Origin: JBCBDX01 sp038529265 | GTDB lineage: Bacteria; Pseudomonadota; Alphaproteobacteria; Rhizobiales; Rhizobiaceae | Assembly (NCBI GenBank): GCA_038529265.1 | Contig: JBCBDX010000003.1 | Location: forward strand, 310,001 to 374,000 | Direction of reading: 5' to 3' | Length of the DNA stretch: 64,000 nt | Part shown: positions 42,541 to 51,752 of the stretch, piece after piece | How positions within the stretch are numbered: the first letter of the stretch is position 1 | Layout: the number at the start of each line of letters is the position of its first letter | The notes under the pieces: model-generated | Databases searched by the model: none | Seen by the model: the letters and a program-made list of their open reading frames with translations, nothing else | Told to the model about the DNA's origin: nothing | Position numbers and translations under genes: made by a program

Positions 42541-43773
42541 TCACTCCGCTGGTTGTAGCCGGTTGACGCCCCGTTCGCGGATTGGCCAATGCACGATAGC
42601 AGCAAAGATACCGAGGGCTACGCCAAGCCACCAAACAGGATCGAAGGTGCCGTAAATATCGTAAAGATAACCGCCAAGCCAAACACCAAGGAAGGAGCCG
42701 ATCTGGTGCGAAAAGAAGACGACACCACCCAGCATGCCAAGATATTTAGTGCCGAACATGATTGCCACGAGCGCATTCGTTGGTGGGACGGTCGATAGCC
42801 AGAGCAGGCCCATGATGGCTGCAAAGATGGTGACTGAGAGGCCTGTTTGGGGAAGTAACAGGAAAGCAGTCACGGCAATGGACCGTCCAATATATATTAG
42901 GGCCAAAAAAATCGGTTTTGAGTATTTTTGCCCGATCACGCCCGAAGCCAACGATCCAATAATGTTGAAGAAACCGATGAGCGCGATCGCGATCACGGCA
43001 TAGCGCGCATCAAGGCCGATATCGTTGATATAGGCCGGGAAGTGCGCCGTGATAAACGCAACCTGAAAACCACAAACAAAGAAACCGGCTATCAACAGCA
43101 AGAAGGATTGGTGCCCGAACGCCTCGCGCAACGCCTGACCAATTGATTGGTCGATCTCATCCTGGCTTGTCTTGCCGGATGTTGAGTTGCCGCGCAGCGG
43201 GATAGCGAGCACTGGAATGATCAGCATTAGCGCTGAAAGAATGAGGAGTGAGTCCTGCCAGCCGAACTGGTTGATCAGCGCTTGAGAAAAGGGTGCAAAC
43301 ACAAACATGCCCGCCGAACCTGCGGCAGTGCCCATGCCAAAGGCAAAGGAGCGCTGTTCTGGCGTTACATTGCGCGCGAAGGCAGCAAGAATAATTCCAA
43401 AGGAGCCCGCGCCGATCGCCATACCTACAAGCAAGCCACCGCCCATATGCAGGTAAAAAAGGCTGTCCGGCGTTGCCATCATCAAAAGGCCGACAGCATA
43501 CATGATGCCGGAGGCGGCCAGTACGCGCCAAGTTCCATGCTTGTCTGCAATGGCACCAAAGAAGGGCTGGCTAACACCCCACATCAGGTTTTGAATTGCC
43601 ATGGCGAGGCCAAAATCGGTTCTCGACCAACCAGTATCAGTCAGCATTGGGAGCTGGAAGAAGCCCATTGCGGAGCGAGGCCCGAACGTGATTGCAGCGA
43701 TCAAGCAACCGGCCACAATGATTAGCCAGGGATAAGAACTTTGCGATGTAGTCTTCTGTACAGCAGTCGTCAT
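42541..43773 (-). CDS. MFS transporter (oxalate/formate-antiporter-like)
   Basis: 410 residues from ATG 43773 (AGAGGA about 10 bases upstream). Twelve membrane segments of the major facilitator fold, with the loop 2-3 motif PFFGAIADKHGTWRVLAASG and GGVVFFSHQIGSFLGVWLGG in the C-terminal half. It resembles monocarboxylate/OxlT-like MFS proteins. The substrate is unknown. No regulator or enzyme gene is adjacent to suggest one. Confidence 0.85.
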   Translation of the reverse strand: MTTAVQKTTSQSSYPWLIIVAGCLIAAITFGPRSAMGFFQLPMLTDTGWSRTDFGLAMAIQNLMWGVSQPFFGAIADKHGTWRVLAASGIMYAVGLLMMATPDSLFYLHMGGGLLVGMAIGAGSFGIILAAFARNVTPEQRSFAFGMGTAAGSAGMFVFAPFSQALINQFGWQDSLLILSALMLIIPVLAIPLRGNSTSGKTSQDEIDQSIGQALREAFGHQSFLLLIAGFFVCGFQVAFITAHFPAYINDIGLDARYAVIAIALIGFFNIIGSLASGVIGQKYSKPIFLALIYIGRSIAVTAFLLLPQTGLSVTIFAAIMGLLWLSTVPPTNALVAIMFGTKYLGMLGGVVFFSHQIGSFLGVWLGGYLYDIYGTFDPVWWLGVALGIFAAIVHWPIRERGVNRLQPAE

Positions 43774-43934
43774 GCCCGTTCGTCCTCTTCGGCGCTCACT
43801 TATGACGTTTTGAACCTGTCGGGCAATGCAGAAGAAGTGAACCATATGTGCAGCGGGATTGAACAATCGAACGGCACGGATGGTCGAATCACCATGATTC
43901 CGCTAGAAATTTCAAAAATTGGTGGGAGTGATTC

Positions 43935-44813
43935 GTGCGCAAAACAAATCTGCTTTTGACTTCTGTGTCCGCCTTGGCGGCATCGGCCCTATTTTCGCCA
44001 TCGTCTGCACAAGCGACCGAAGGCGATTACCAGTGTTCAACCGGCTATCGGATTGCACTGCCTGCGCCAGATAAGAATGGTGTCATACAGACATTTGCCA
44101 TATTTGATCGAATGATCTTTGAAGGCGATGGCCTGTGGCTGCATGATGACACAAACATCGCCTTTCGCCTGGACGGTGAAGTTGCAGTTCTCGATGTCGA
44201 TGGTCGTGAGATTGCCTGTGAGAAAGTCGCACAGGCAGTTGTAACAACAACTGTTGAGCCTGCCAGCGCTCGCGCTACGCCGCTGGATGCAGACAAAGCG
44301 CAAGTTACTGCCGCGGCACCGCAGACTGGCTCGACCAAATCAAGTCGTGTCGTGCCGTCGGCTGAAGCAACAGCGCAGGCGGGTGTAAACTCGATTGAAC
44401 CGCTCGTACCTTCCATTGAAACTGTGCCGGCAGAGACAGCGGTTTCTGACGTGGCATCTGAGTCAGTGACTGTTGTTGACGAGCAGGTCGCGGCATTGCC
44501 TGCCGATGTGGACGCGGAAACAACGGGTTCTGTGGAATTGGCACCGGATACATCCCAAACAGCCGCTTCCACCACTTTGACCGGTCAGTCACGTGGCGGT
44601 CGATTGCGTGCTGGGCCCGGTACTGATTTTGCCATCGCCGGAGCCCTTGAGGCGGGCACGCCAGTGACCATTGTTGAAAATGTTGGCAACGAATTCCGCG
44701 GTTTTGACTGGTTCGAGATCGAATATGGCGACAGCCAGCGCGCATTTACCTGGGGCGGCATTCTGTGCTCAGACGGTGTGAAGGCAGACGGTGTGTTTGA
44801 AATCTGTGGCTAA
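43935..44813 (+). CDS. Exported SH3-domain protein
   Basis: 292 residues from GTG 43935 (GGGAG upstream). Signal peptide to about residue 27, an N-terminal domain with two Cys (YQCSTGY, IACEK), a long Ala/Thr/Val/Glu-rich linker (~100-215) of low complexity, and a C-terminal bacterial SH3 domain (SRGGRLRAGPGTDFAIAGALEAGTPVTIV split over strands, WFEIEY, WGGILCS). Probably a periplasmic or wall-binding protein; the ligand is unknown. Confidence 0.75.
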   Translation: MRKTNLLLTSVSALAASALFSPSSAQATEGDYQCSTGYRIALPAPDKNGVIQTFAIFDRMIFEGDGLWLHDDTNIAFRLDGEVAVLDVDGREIACEKVAQAVVTTTVEPASARATPLDADKAQVTAAAPQTGSTKSSRVVPSAEATAQAGVNSIEPLVPSIETVPAETAVSDVASESVTVVDEQVAALPADVDAETTGSVELAPDTSQTAASTTLTGQSRGGRLRAGPGTDFAIAGALEAGTPVTIVENVGNEFRGFDWFEIEYGDSQRAFTWGGILCSDGVKADGVFEICG

Positions 44814-44898
44814 AGCGCCACAATTTACGACATTACGTTAAGTCAGCCGCCTATCCCTCGACTCCGTTTTCTCTGGTTGTTAATGATTAGTTAACAAG

Positions 44899-45915
44899 TT
44901 GGGGAAAATCACGAAGCATCTTACAGGACTACTCGTTGCAAATACTGCTATGCTTGCACTTACAACATATGCGCAGGCAGCAGACGAGGTTTTTGTCGAT
45001 ATTGAAGAATCGAAACCATTCGATTTCTCGCTAGGCGCTATCATTCTTGGCCGCTCCGGCAGTGGCGGCACCGTACTTCTGGACTCTGATGGAACACCTG
45101 TTGCGACCTCATCAAATGATCTGGTCCCCAGTTTGGGCTTGGATGCAAAGGCCAGCGCTGAGCTGACAAATAGCCTGTCTCTGTCGGCGCGCGCTATCGC
45201 CACATTTTCACTTGAGCAAAGTGACTCCGGCGAGGTTAGCCCGACAAACGCCCCTCCCGGTTTGGGTTTCTCTGATTTTGATGGCTCCGGTAACAATGGC
45301 CTGTTCAATCCGCCTGACTACGGTTTCAAAGTTGATAGCAGCTCAAGCTTAACCTCGCTGGAGGCCAACCTCTCCTATGATCTAGGTGTCGCACCAGTCT
45401 CGGTATTTGTAGGTGGTCGCTACGTGAGTTTAGATGACGAACTCGATTTGCTCATTACGACCGAGCAATTTGGTGCCGCCAGCAACCGCACTTTGTTGGA
45501 AACGAACAATGATCTTTTCGGTGCTCAAATCGGCCTTATGGTTGAAGCGCCGGATACAGGGACACGCTTTTCGGGCTATGCAGCTGGCTCAGTCGGTTAC
45601 TACGCTGGCAACGCCAACCTGAACGTCGGCTCATCAGGTTTAGTACTCTTTACAACCGCCCCCGGAGATATCGTTACTTCAACAACTGCTTCAGAAAGCT
45701 TCAATACTTTCGGCGCTGACTTTGAGATCGCCGGGTCCTATCAAATCACCGAGCGTGCTGATTTCACACTGGGCTACAAGCTCATGTATTTTGACAAGGT
45801 CGCTTACACGGTGCCGAGCCTTGGTTTGTCAGACTCTACCGGCACATTTGCCGACATCGGATATGACAGCGTGATCTATCATGGTTTGACAGCGCGCCTC
45901 TCGCTCAAGTTCTGA
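44899..45915 (+). CDS. Outer-membrane beta-barrel protein
   Basis: 338 residues from TTG 44899; the ribosome-binding site is weak. Signal peptide to ~27 (AQA before ADE). The rest has alternating amphipathic strands, a LFGAQIGLMV segment and a C-terminus ending GLTARLSLKF, the terminal Phe expected for BAM-assembled barrels. It somewhat resembles BBP7/Lpg1974-type barrels. Likely an outer-membrane pore or structural protein; function unknown. Confidence 0.72.
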   Translation: MGKITKHLTGLLVANTAMLALTTYAQAADEVFVDIEESKPFDFSLGAIILGRSGSGGTVLLDSDGTPVATSSNDLVPSLGLDAKASAELTNSLSLSARAIATFSLEQSDSGEVSPTNAPPGLGFSDFDGSGNNGLFNPPDYGFKVDSSSSLTSLEANLSYDLGVAPVSVFVGGRYVSLDDELDLLITTEQFGAASNRTLLETNNDLFGAQIGLMVEAPDTGTRFSGYAAGSVGYYAGNANLNVGSSGLVLFTTAPGDIVTSTTASESFNTFGADFEIAGSYQITERADFTLGYKLMYFDKVAYTVPSLGLSDSTGTFADIGYDSVIYHGLTARLSLKF

Positions 45916-45924
45916 TTTGAAAAG

Positions 45925-46668
45925 TTAGATCTTTTTCAAGCTAACGCGTTTGTGGACTTCTTCTGCGGTTTCCACACGCTCTGAATAACGGTCGGTCAAA
46001 TAGGCCGATCGGTCACGCGTGAGCAGCGTGAATTTCACCAACTCCTCCATCACATCGACGACGCGATTGTAGAGGGATGAGGGTTTCATCCGACCATCTT
46101 CAAACTCCAGCCATGCCTTTGGTACTGATGACTGGTTCGGGATGGTGATCATGCGCATCCATCGTCCCAGGATACGCATTTGGTTGACCGCATTAAAGCT
46201 CTGCGAGCCGCCACAAACCTGCATCAGCGCAAGCGTGCGCCCCTGTGTCGGGCGCATACCGCCGATCGGCGACAGCGGCAGCCAGTCGATTTGGGTTTTC
46301 ATGATGCCGCTCATCGCGCCGTGCCGCTCCGGTGAGCACCAAACTTGCGCTTCCGACCAGATGGATAGCTGGCGAAGCTCCTGCACTTTCGGATGCGTTT
46401 CCGGTGCGCCATCGGCCAATGGCAGGTCGATGGGATGGAAGATTTTCACTTCAGCACCAAGCGCTGTCAGCACCCGCGCGGCTTCATAGGTTAAGAGACG
46501 CGAATAGGAGTTCTGGCGAAGCGAGCCGTACAGCATCAACACACGCGGTTTGTGCGTTTTGGGCGGCGCGTTGTAGATCGCTCCGAAGTCGATTTCGCCC
46601 AATTGCGCTGCCGCCAGATTGGGCATTGATGGATCATCGAGCCATGGCTTGGGATATTCCTCGCTCAT
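45925..46668 (-). CDS. arsH: Arsenical resistance protein ArsH
   Basis: 247 residues. NADPH-dependent FMN reductase family with the FMN loop YGSLRQNSYSR and the ArsH-specific WCSPERHGAMSGIMKTQIDW split around the active site, plus VCGGSQSFNAVNQMR. It oxidises trivalent organoarsenicals to pentavalent forms. The start ATG overlaps the stop of the LMW arsenate reductase gene (ATGA). Last gene of the ars operon. Confidence 0.95.
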   Translation of the reverse strand: MSEEYPKPWLDDPSMPNLAAAQLGEIDFGAIYNAPPKTHKPRVLMLYGSLRQNSYSRLLTYEAARVLTALGAEVKIFHPIDLPLADGAPETHPKVQELRQLSIWSEAQVWCSPERHGAMSGIMKTQIDWLPLSPIGGMRPTQGRTLALMQVCGGSQSFNAVNQMRILGRWMRMITIPNQSSVPKAWLEFEDGRMKPSSLYNRVVDVMEELVKFTLLTRDRSAYLTDRYSERVETAEEVHKRVSLKKI

Positions 46669-47177
46669 GAAGCATAGCTCTGGGCCAGTTCGGTGGAACC
46701 TTCCATCGCCCCGATCGTGTTGAGCGCGGTTTTCAAATCCGCCGGGTTCATGTCTTCAAATGGGAGCGCCATCAGCGCCATGACCCGCGCTTCCAAAAGC
46801 GCGTAGGTGCTTTCAAAGGATGCTGCCCATTCCTGATCTGTTTCACCATCGGGATCGGGAATGCCCCAATGGGCTTGGACAGGCGCGCCGGGCCATATGG
46901 GGCAGGTTTCGCCCGCCGCATTGTCACAAACCGTGACTACGATATCCATGGAGGGGGAGCCGTCGCCTTCAAACTCGTCCCAGCTTTTGGACCTGAAGAC
47001 AGAAGTGTCGTAGCCCTTCGCTTCGAGCAGTTTTAGCCCGTGCGGGTTTGGCGTGCCGCGCGGTGTTGAACCGGCAGAAAACGAATTGACGCGACCCTCT
47101 CCGAGCCGAGCAAACAGCGCTTCGCCCAAAATGGAGCGTGCAGAATTGGCGGTGCATAGTACGAGAACGTTTTTCAT
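46665..47177 (-). CDS. arsC: Arsenate reductase, low-molecular-weight phosphatase (thioredoxin-coupled) type
   Basis: 170 residues. LMW tyrosine-phosphatase fold with the P-loop CTANSARS (Cys8, Arg14) and the redox pair Cys84 and Cys92 in VCDNAAGETCPIW, so it belongs to the S. aureus pI258-type thioredoxin-coupled reductases. Reduces arsenate to arsenite. It overlaps both neighbours by ATGA. A second, unrelated arsenate reductase is encoded immediately upstream. Confidence 0.92.
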   Translation of the reverse strand: MKNVLVLCTANSARSILGEALFARLGEGRVNSFSAGSTPRGTPNPHGLKLLEAKGYDTSVFRSKSWDEFEGDGSPSMDIVVTVCDNAAGETCPIWPGAPVQAHWGIPDPDGETDQEWAASFESTYALLEARVMALMALPFEDMNPADLKTALNTIGAMEGSTELAQSYAS

Positions 47178-47572
47178 GGACGGATTACCTCGCCATCTTC
47201 CTTGGTGAATTCAGTCAGTGAACCTTCGGGCAAAAGCTCGAAAATGGCCTCCGACGGTCGGCAAAGCTTCACGCCTCGCGGCGAACAAACGATGGGCCGA
47301 TTCACTAGAATTGGATGCTCCAGCATCGCTTCGATAAGCTGATCATCGCTCACCGACGGGTCAGTGAGCCCCAATTCCTCAGCCGGTGACTTTGAGGTGC
47401 GCAGGGCAGTACGAGGTGTGAGGTCGGCGGCGGCAAACAAGCCGAGAAGTTGTTCGCGTGACCATCCGGTTTTCAGATACTCGATGACGATATGTTCCGC
47501 ACCCGAAGCTTCGATCATCGCGAGCACATTGCGTGATGTTCCACAGTCAGGGTTGTGGTGTATGACAATCAT
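47174..47572 (-). CDS. arsC: Arsenate reductase, glutaredoxin-coupled type
   Basis: 132 residues from ATG 47572 (GGAG 5 bases upstream), which overlaps the aquaporin stop (ATGA). R773-type ArsC: catalytic Cys10 in HNPDCGTSRNV, LKTGWSREQL, and RPIVCSPRGVKLCRP with the arsenate-binding arginines. Reduces arsenate with glutathione and glutaredoxin. The N-terminal extension in the open frame (to 47608) is not used. Confidence 0.93.
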   Translation of the reverse strand: MIVIHHNPDCGTSRNVLAMIEASGAEHIVIEYLKTGWSREQLLGLFAAADLTPRTALRTSKSPAEELGLTDPSVSDDQLIEAMLEHPILVNRPIVCSPRGVKLCRPSEAIFELLPEGSLTEFTKEDGEVIRP

Positions 47573-48234
47573 TTCTCTTCTCCGATCTGCCAGCGACAAT
47601 AGGCCCACGCTAACAGCGCGCCTATGATTTGCATGGCGATGAAAGGAAGAACATCAGCAGGCCGTATGCCGGCAAATGTGTCCGAAAATGCCCGCGAGAT
47701 CGTCACCGCCGGATTGGCAAAGCTCGTTGATGCGGTGAACCAGTAGGCTGCTGTAATGTACAAACCGACGGCCATGGCGACCGCGCTATCCTTGGCCTTG
47801 ATTGTTAGCAAGATGACCGCGACAAGGCCGAAGGTGGCTACGATTTCTGCGAGCCATTGCGGGCCGCCGGATCGTACTTTTTCCGAGATTTGGAACACAT
47901 CCAGACCGAACATGGCGTTGGCGATCAGGACCCCAAGAATCCCACCGACGATCTGCACACCCACATATTGCAGGGAAAGGCCGGTATCGATCTCACCACG
48001 CAGGCGAAAAACCAGGCTCACCGCCGGGTTGAAATGCGCGCCCGAAATTGGCCCGAGCATGGTGATCAGCACAATGAGGATCGCGCCGGTTGGGATGGTG
48101 TTGCCAAGGAGCGCGATGGCGACGTTTCCGCCTGACAGGTTTTCGCCCATGATGCCAGAGCCGATGACGGTGGCGAGCAGAAAGGCGGTGCCGACAAATT
48201 CAGCACCCAGTTTTTGCGCGTTTGAATACGCCAT
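47569..48234 (-). CDS. aqpS: Arsenic-operon aquaglyceroporin (AqpS-like)
   Basis: 221 residues, six membrane helices, two NPA boxes: HFNPAVS (69-71) and FANPAVTIS (174-176) with Arg181 of the selectivity filter. In Sinorhizobium meliloti the equivalent AqpS replaces the ArsB pump and lets arsenite flow out down its gradient once ArsC has made it. The operon position between arsR (3-base gap) and arsC matches that arrangement. No arsB or acr3 gene is present in the operon. Confidence 0.93.
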   Translation of the reverse strand: MAYSNAQKLGAEFVGTAFLLATVIGSGIMGENLSGGNVAIALLGNTIPTGAILIVLITMLGPISGAHFNPAVSLVFRLRGEIDTGLSLQYVGVQIVGGILGVLIANAMFGLDVFQISEKVRSGGPQWLAEIVATFGLVAVILLTIKAKDSAVAMAVGLYITAAYWFTASTSFANPAVTISRAFSDTFAGIRPADVLPFIAMQIIGALLAWAYCRWQIGEEK

Positions 48235-48237
48235 GAT

Positions 48238-48573
48238 TTACCCGATTAGTTCCTTTGATTTATAGTTTGCAGGTTGGCACAGCTCGGGTCTGCCACCGCA
48301 GCAGTCTTCCATGAGGAACCCCAACAAGCCGCGCACCCCGTCATAGTCAGCACTATAGACAATCGACCTGCCATCACGCTTTGCCTGAATGAGCCCGGCG
48401 CGAGCCAGCACCGCCAGATTGGCGCTCATCGTATTTTGTTTGATGTCCAGCTTATCTGCGATGTCGCCGGCAGCCATGCCATCTTTTCCCTTGCGAATGA
48501 GCAACCGGAAAACATCCAACCGGGTGTCGTGCGCGAGCGCCGCGAACGCGGCGATTGCTGGTTTCAATTCCAT
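48238..48573 (-). CDS. arsR: ArsR-family arsenic-responsive repressor
   Basis: 111 residues, winged helix-turn-helix (DIADKLDIKQNTMSANLAVL as recognition region). The helix-5-region metal-site motif of R773 ArsR is absent; instead Cys91, Cys92 and Cys99 (EDCCGGRPELC) form a C-terminal As(III) site like that of Acidithiobacillus-type ArsR. It represses the ars operon until arsenite binds. First gene of the operon, starting 4 bases from a 14-bp palindrome. Confidence 0.93.
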   Translation of the reverse strand: MELKPAIAAFAALAHDTRLDVFRLLIRKGKDGMAAGDIADKLDIKQNTMSANLAVLARAGLIQAKRDGRSIVYSADYDGVRGLLGFLMEDCCGGRPELCQPANYKSKELIG

Positions 48574-48576
48574 AAT

Positions 48577-48590
48577 TCATGAATTCATGA
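48577..48590. promoter_or_regulatory. Palindromic ArsR operator candidate
   Basis: TCATGAATTCATGA, a perfect 14-bp palindrome immediately upstream of the arsR start in an AT-rich promoter region. Probable autoregulatory ArsR site; inferred from position. Confidence 0.55.
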
Positions 48591-48685
48591 TATTTTGATA
48601 TGAGTCAAGCGACACTTGCGCAGCTTGTGTGCTTTTCCTCCCTCGCTTATGTCCATGACAAGAAAATGAAACTGGGGAGGGCGCT

Positions 48686-49762
48686 ATGGCGGCTTTCGAA
48701 ACCCAAAATTCACTCAATGCGGCAGGTAAGCAGACTGCAGCAGAGCGCTTCGGTGTTATCGAACGTCCCGCGCTTGAATGGAATGCCGACGTCGAGCGGG
48801 AGACCGCCGATCTTTACGAGCGCGTTAAAGACCATATTCCAGCCATCGAATGGCCGGTTTACGCGCCCTATGTGGCGGCGATCAACCGGCTGAAGAAAGA
48901 GCGTGATGCAGTTATTCTCGCGCATAACTATCAGACGCCTGATATTTTCCACTGTGTCGCCGATATTGTCGGCGACTCGCTTCAACTGGCCAAGGAAGCG
49001 ACCAAAGTCGACGAGCAAGTCATTGTACAATGTGGCGTGCATTTCATGGCTGAGACGTCAAAGCTATTGAACCCGGAGAAGACGGTTCTCATTCCTGACA
49101 TGAAGGCTGGGTGTTCGCTATCTGAGTCGATCACCGGTGAAGATGTGCGGCTGTTGCGGGAAAAATATCCCGGCGTGCCGGTTGTGACATACGTGAACAC
49201 CTCTGCCGATGTGAAGGCTGAAACGGACATTTGCTGCACATCCTCCAACGCTGTGCAGGTGGTGGAAAGTTTTGGCGTTGATCGCGTGCTTTGTATTCCT
49301 GATGAATATCTTGCGCAGAATGTTGCCAATCAGACGGACGTCAAAATCCTGACTTGGAAGGGTCACTGCGAAGTGCACGAGCGCTTCACCGCTGAAGAAC
49401 TGCTTGCCTATAAGGAAGCTGATCCGTCCATCGAGATCATCGCGCATCCGGAGTGCCCGGTCGAAGTTGTGGAAGTTGCAGACTATACCGGCTCAACGGC
49501 GGGCATGATTAATTATGTGCGTGACCAACGCCCACCCAAAGTACTGCTGGTCACCGAATGCTCTATGGCATCCAACATCCAGTCGTCAGTGCCGGAAGTT
49601 GAGTTCGTAAAACCTTGCAATCTGTGTCCGCACATGAAGCGGATCACGTTGCCAAAAATTCTGGATGCGCTGTGCGAGATGAAAGAGGAAATCCACATCG
49701 ACCCGGCGATCGCTGACCGTGCCCGATTGGCCGTCGAACGCATGGTGAATCTGAAGCAGTAG
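48686..49762 (+). CDS. nadA: Quinolinate synthase A
   Basis: 358 residues. [4Fe-4S] enzyme that condenses iminoaspartate with dihydroxyacetone phosphate to quinolinate in NAD synthesis. Motifs: AVILAHNYQTPDIFHCVADIVGDS split around the DHAP site, the cluster cysteines Cys116 (QCGVHFM), WKGHCEVH and CNLCPHMK, plus MKAGCSLSE and TECSMASNI. Divergent from the ars operon. It is separated from nadB by two unrelated genes. Confidence 0.96.
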   Translation: MAAFETQNSLNAAGKQTAAERFGVIERPALEWNADVERETADLYERVKDHIPAIEWPVYAPYVAAINRLKKERDAVILAHNYQTPDIFHCVADIVGDSLQLAKEATKVDEQVIVQCGVHFMAETSKLLNPEKTVLIPDMKAGCSLSESITGEDVRLLREKYPGVPVVTYVNTSADVKAETDICCTSSNAVQVVESFGVDRVLCIPDEYLAQNVANQTDVKILTWKGHCEVHERFTAEELLAYKEADPSIEIIAHPECPVEVVEVADYTGSTAGMINYVRDQRPPKVLLVTECSMASNIQSSVPEVEFVKPCNLCPHMKRITLPKILDALCEMKEEIHIDPAIADRARLAVERMVNLKQ

Positions 49763-49777
49763 TGGCCAGGATTTGAC

Positions 49778-50836
49778 ATGCTTGGTCGCCGTGAGTTCAT
49801 AGCCGGGGCTGGCTGCGTGATGGCGCTGCCAACATTTTCCACAGAGCGTCGTCTATTCGTCCCACCTGAAGAGGCGCTACATGAATTCACTTTCATGCAA
49901 TGGCCGGTCAACGCAAATGTTCATACAGACCGCTACTTTTTGGATGATCTGCAAGCAAAGATTGCAGACATTGCGAACGCGATCGTTGATTTCGAGCCGG
50001 TCATTTTGGCGGCTGCCGGTGAGTATCATAAGTCAATACGTCAGCGAGTGAGCGGCGCCGTTGAGTTGGTCGATATTCCGACTGATGATTTGTGGGCGCG
50101 GGATAGCGGACCTTTGATCGCGCTTGATGGAGTTGGAAACCGCGTTGTCAGCCATTTAAAGTTCAACGGTTGGGGCGATCGTCAGGTTCACAGTGCCGAT
50201 GGCTTGGTCGCTGAACGCATGGCGCGCTGGTTGGACTTTGACATTGTCGACAGCGGCCTTGTCGGCGAAGCGGGCGGCGCCGAACATGACGGTCACGGCT
50301 TGTTGATGGCCCATGAAAGTTCGTGGGTGCATGATAATCGAAATCCCGGTCTGTCGCGAGATGTTATCGAAGAACGGTTGCTTGCCGCTTATGGTGCTGA
50401 GCGTATTATCTGGTCGCCCGGTGTCCGCGATATGGACATAACCGACTATCACATTGATAGCCTCGCGCGGTTCACGGGTTCGGGGCAGGTGCTACTCAAT
50501 TTGCCCGAAGAACCGGATATGTCTGATCCATTCCATTTGGCAGCGCTTGACACCCATGATGCATTGGTGGCGACCGGCCTGGATGTTGAGGTTATTTTTG
50601 AACCCAACCAACGCCGTGTCCAATCTGAAGACTTCGTGGCTTCCTATGCCAACTATTATGTTTGTAATGGTGCCGTTATTGCAGCCCAATTTGGTGACCA
50701 AGAGACCGATAGTGCTGCTCAGGTAGTTTTGGCAAAGCACTATCCGGGCAGGCAGATCGTCGCGCTTAATGTCGATGCATTAGGTGAAATTGGCGGCGGT
50801 ATTCACTGTGCTACCCAGCAAGTACCCGCCGTGTAG
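49778..50836 (+). CDS. Agmatine deiminase-family protein with Tat-like leader
   Basis: 352 residues. Begins with GRREFIAGAGCVMALP, a twin-arginine-type leader, so export is likely. The rest is the peptidyl-arginine-deiminase (PAD_porph)/agmatine deiminase fold: FMQWPVN, DDLWARDSGP, FNGWGD, HIDSLARF and the catalytic Cys in GGGIHCATQQ. Cytoplasmic relatives convert agmatine to N-carbamoylputrescine; exported ones may act on other guanidines. It follows nadA by 15 bases on the same strand. Confidence 0.85.
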   Translation: MLGRREFIAGAGCVMALPTFSTERRLFVPPEEALHEFTFMQWPVNANVHTDRYFLDDLQAKIADIANAIVDFEPVILAAAGEYHKSIRQRVSGAVELVDIPTDDLWARDSGPLIALDGVGNRVVSHLKFNGWGDRQVHSADGLVAERMARWLDFDIVDSGLVGEAGGAEHDGHGLLMAHESSWVHDNRNPGLSRDVIEERLLAAYGAERIIWSPGVRDMDITDYHIDSLARFTGSGQVLLNLPEEPDMSDPFHLAALDTHDALVATGLDVEVIFEPNQRRVQSEDFVASYANYYVCNGAVIAAQFGDQETDSAAQVVLAKHYPGRQIVALNVDALGEIGGGIHCATQQVPAV

Positions 50837-50881
50837 CCGTTTGTTGGACGCTATCATCGTTGAAAACTATGCCGCTGAATG

Positions 50882-51673
50882 CTATTTATCGGGAAAGGAG
50901 AAATTCGATGTCAGGTCCACTTCCACCACTGCTTTAATAGGTTCGCTTGGCCAATGGGCGGCCAGAGCGACAGGCTCTGCAGGAGGCACTGTTGTTTTGC
51001 CGTGTCTTTCTTCCAGCTTCTTCAGAGCCTTTTCTAGATCAGCTTCGGCTTTTTTCTTAGCAGTGTCCAATGCCTTTTCGAGTTGAGTTCTATGTTTGGA
51101 ACCGCGCTTTCTCACATGGGTTATGGGCAGCAACTTATCCTCGACGCGGCGGCCCATCTCCTCAACAACACAAGCATATCGGAATAATGCAACGATGGAG
51201 CCGATCTTTCGCTGTCGGGACATTTTGGCGAACTCATCGCTGCTCAGTTTTTCGTTCATCGACATGACCAGCTCATAATACACCACATAGGTTCGTACGA
51301 CCTGCATGGTGACGCGATTCAAGCGGTGCATGTAACGGTTTAAAAGCCGGATGTCTGTGCTGTCTGATGTTGGGGTCGAGAACTTAAAATCCTCTTTTTC
51401 GCGCAGCACCGTCTCCACCAAACGGTCCAGCTGATCTTGCCCATAACTGTCTTTATAGTCGTCTTGCCAAACGCGAACATCATTATGGAAACGAACGATG
51501 GCTGACTTGAAGCGGGCCCGACCTTCAAGCCACTTGGCTATCCGTACCCAGATGTCCTTGAGCACGAACCCCGCTGCAGCAATTGCTGCACCTATAAGAG
51601 CGACGGCAGTTGCATAATCTAGCGTATCTTTAGTACGTGCTGTTGCTCCAAATAGAGAAATAATGAAATCCAT
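50882..51673 (-). CDS. Hypothetical membrane-anchored coiled-coil protein
   Basis: 263 residues from ATG 51673 or 262+1 from 51676. One membrane segment (~24-42), a helical region with many charged residues, and a lysine/glutamate-rich coiled coil near residues 195-235 (EKALDTAKKKAEADLEKALKKLEE in part). No recognised domain. It lies on the opposite strand between nadA-side genes and nadB and breaks the usual nadABC order; composition is slightly more AT-rich than nadB. Probable insertion. Confidence 0.65.
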   Translation of the reverse strand: MDFIISLFGATARTKDTLDYATAVALIGAAIAAAGFVLKDIWVRIAKWLEGRARFKSAIVRFHNDVRVWQDDYKDSYGQDQLDRLVETVLREKEDFKFSTPTSDSTDIRLLNRYMHRLNRVTMQVVRTYVVYYELVMSMNEKLSSDEFAKMSRQRKIGSIVALFRYACVVEEMGRRVEDKLLPITHVRKRGSKHRTQLEKALDTAKKKAEADLEKALKKLEERHGKTTVPPAEPVALAAHWPSEPIKAVVEVDLTSNFSFPDK

Positions 51674-51752
51674 CATCTGCCCATGCCCCTTTTTCCTTCG
51701 ATTTTTGCACATACGTGGCTTGTTTCAAGCGCCAATGATTTAGCGATTTATC

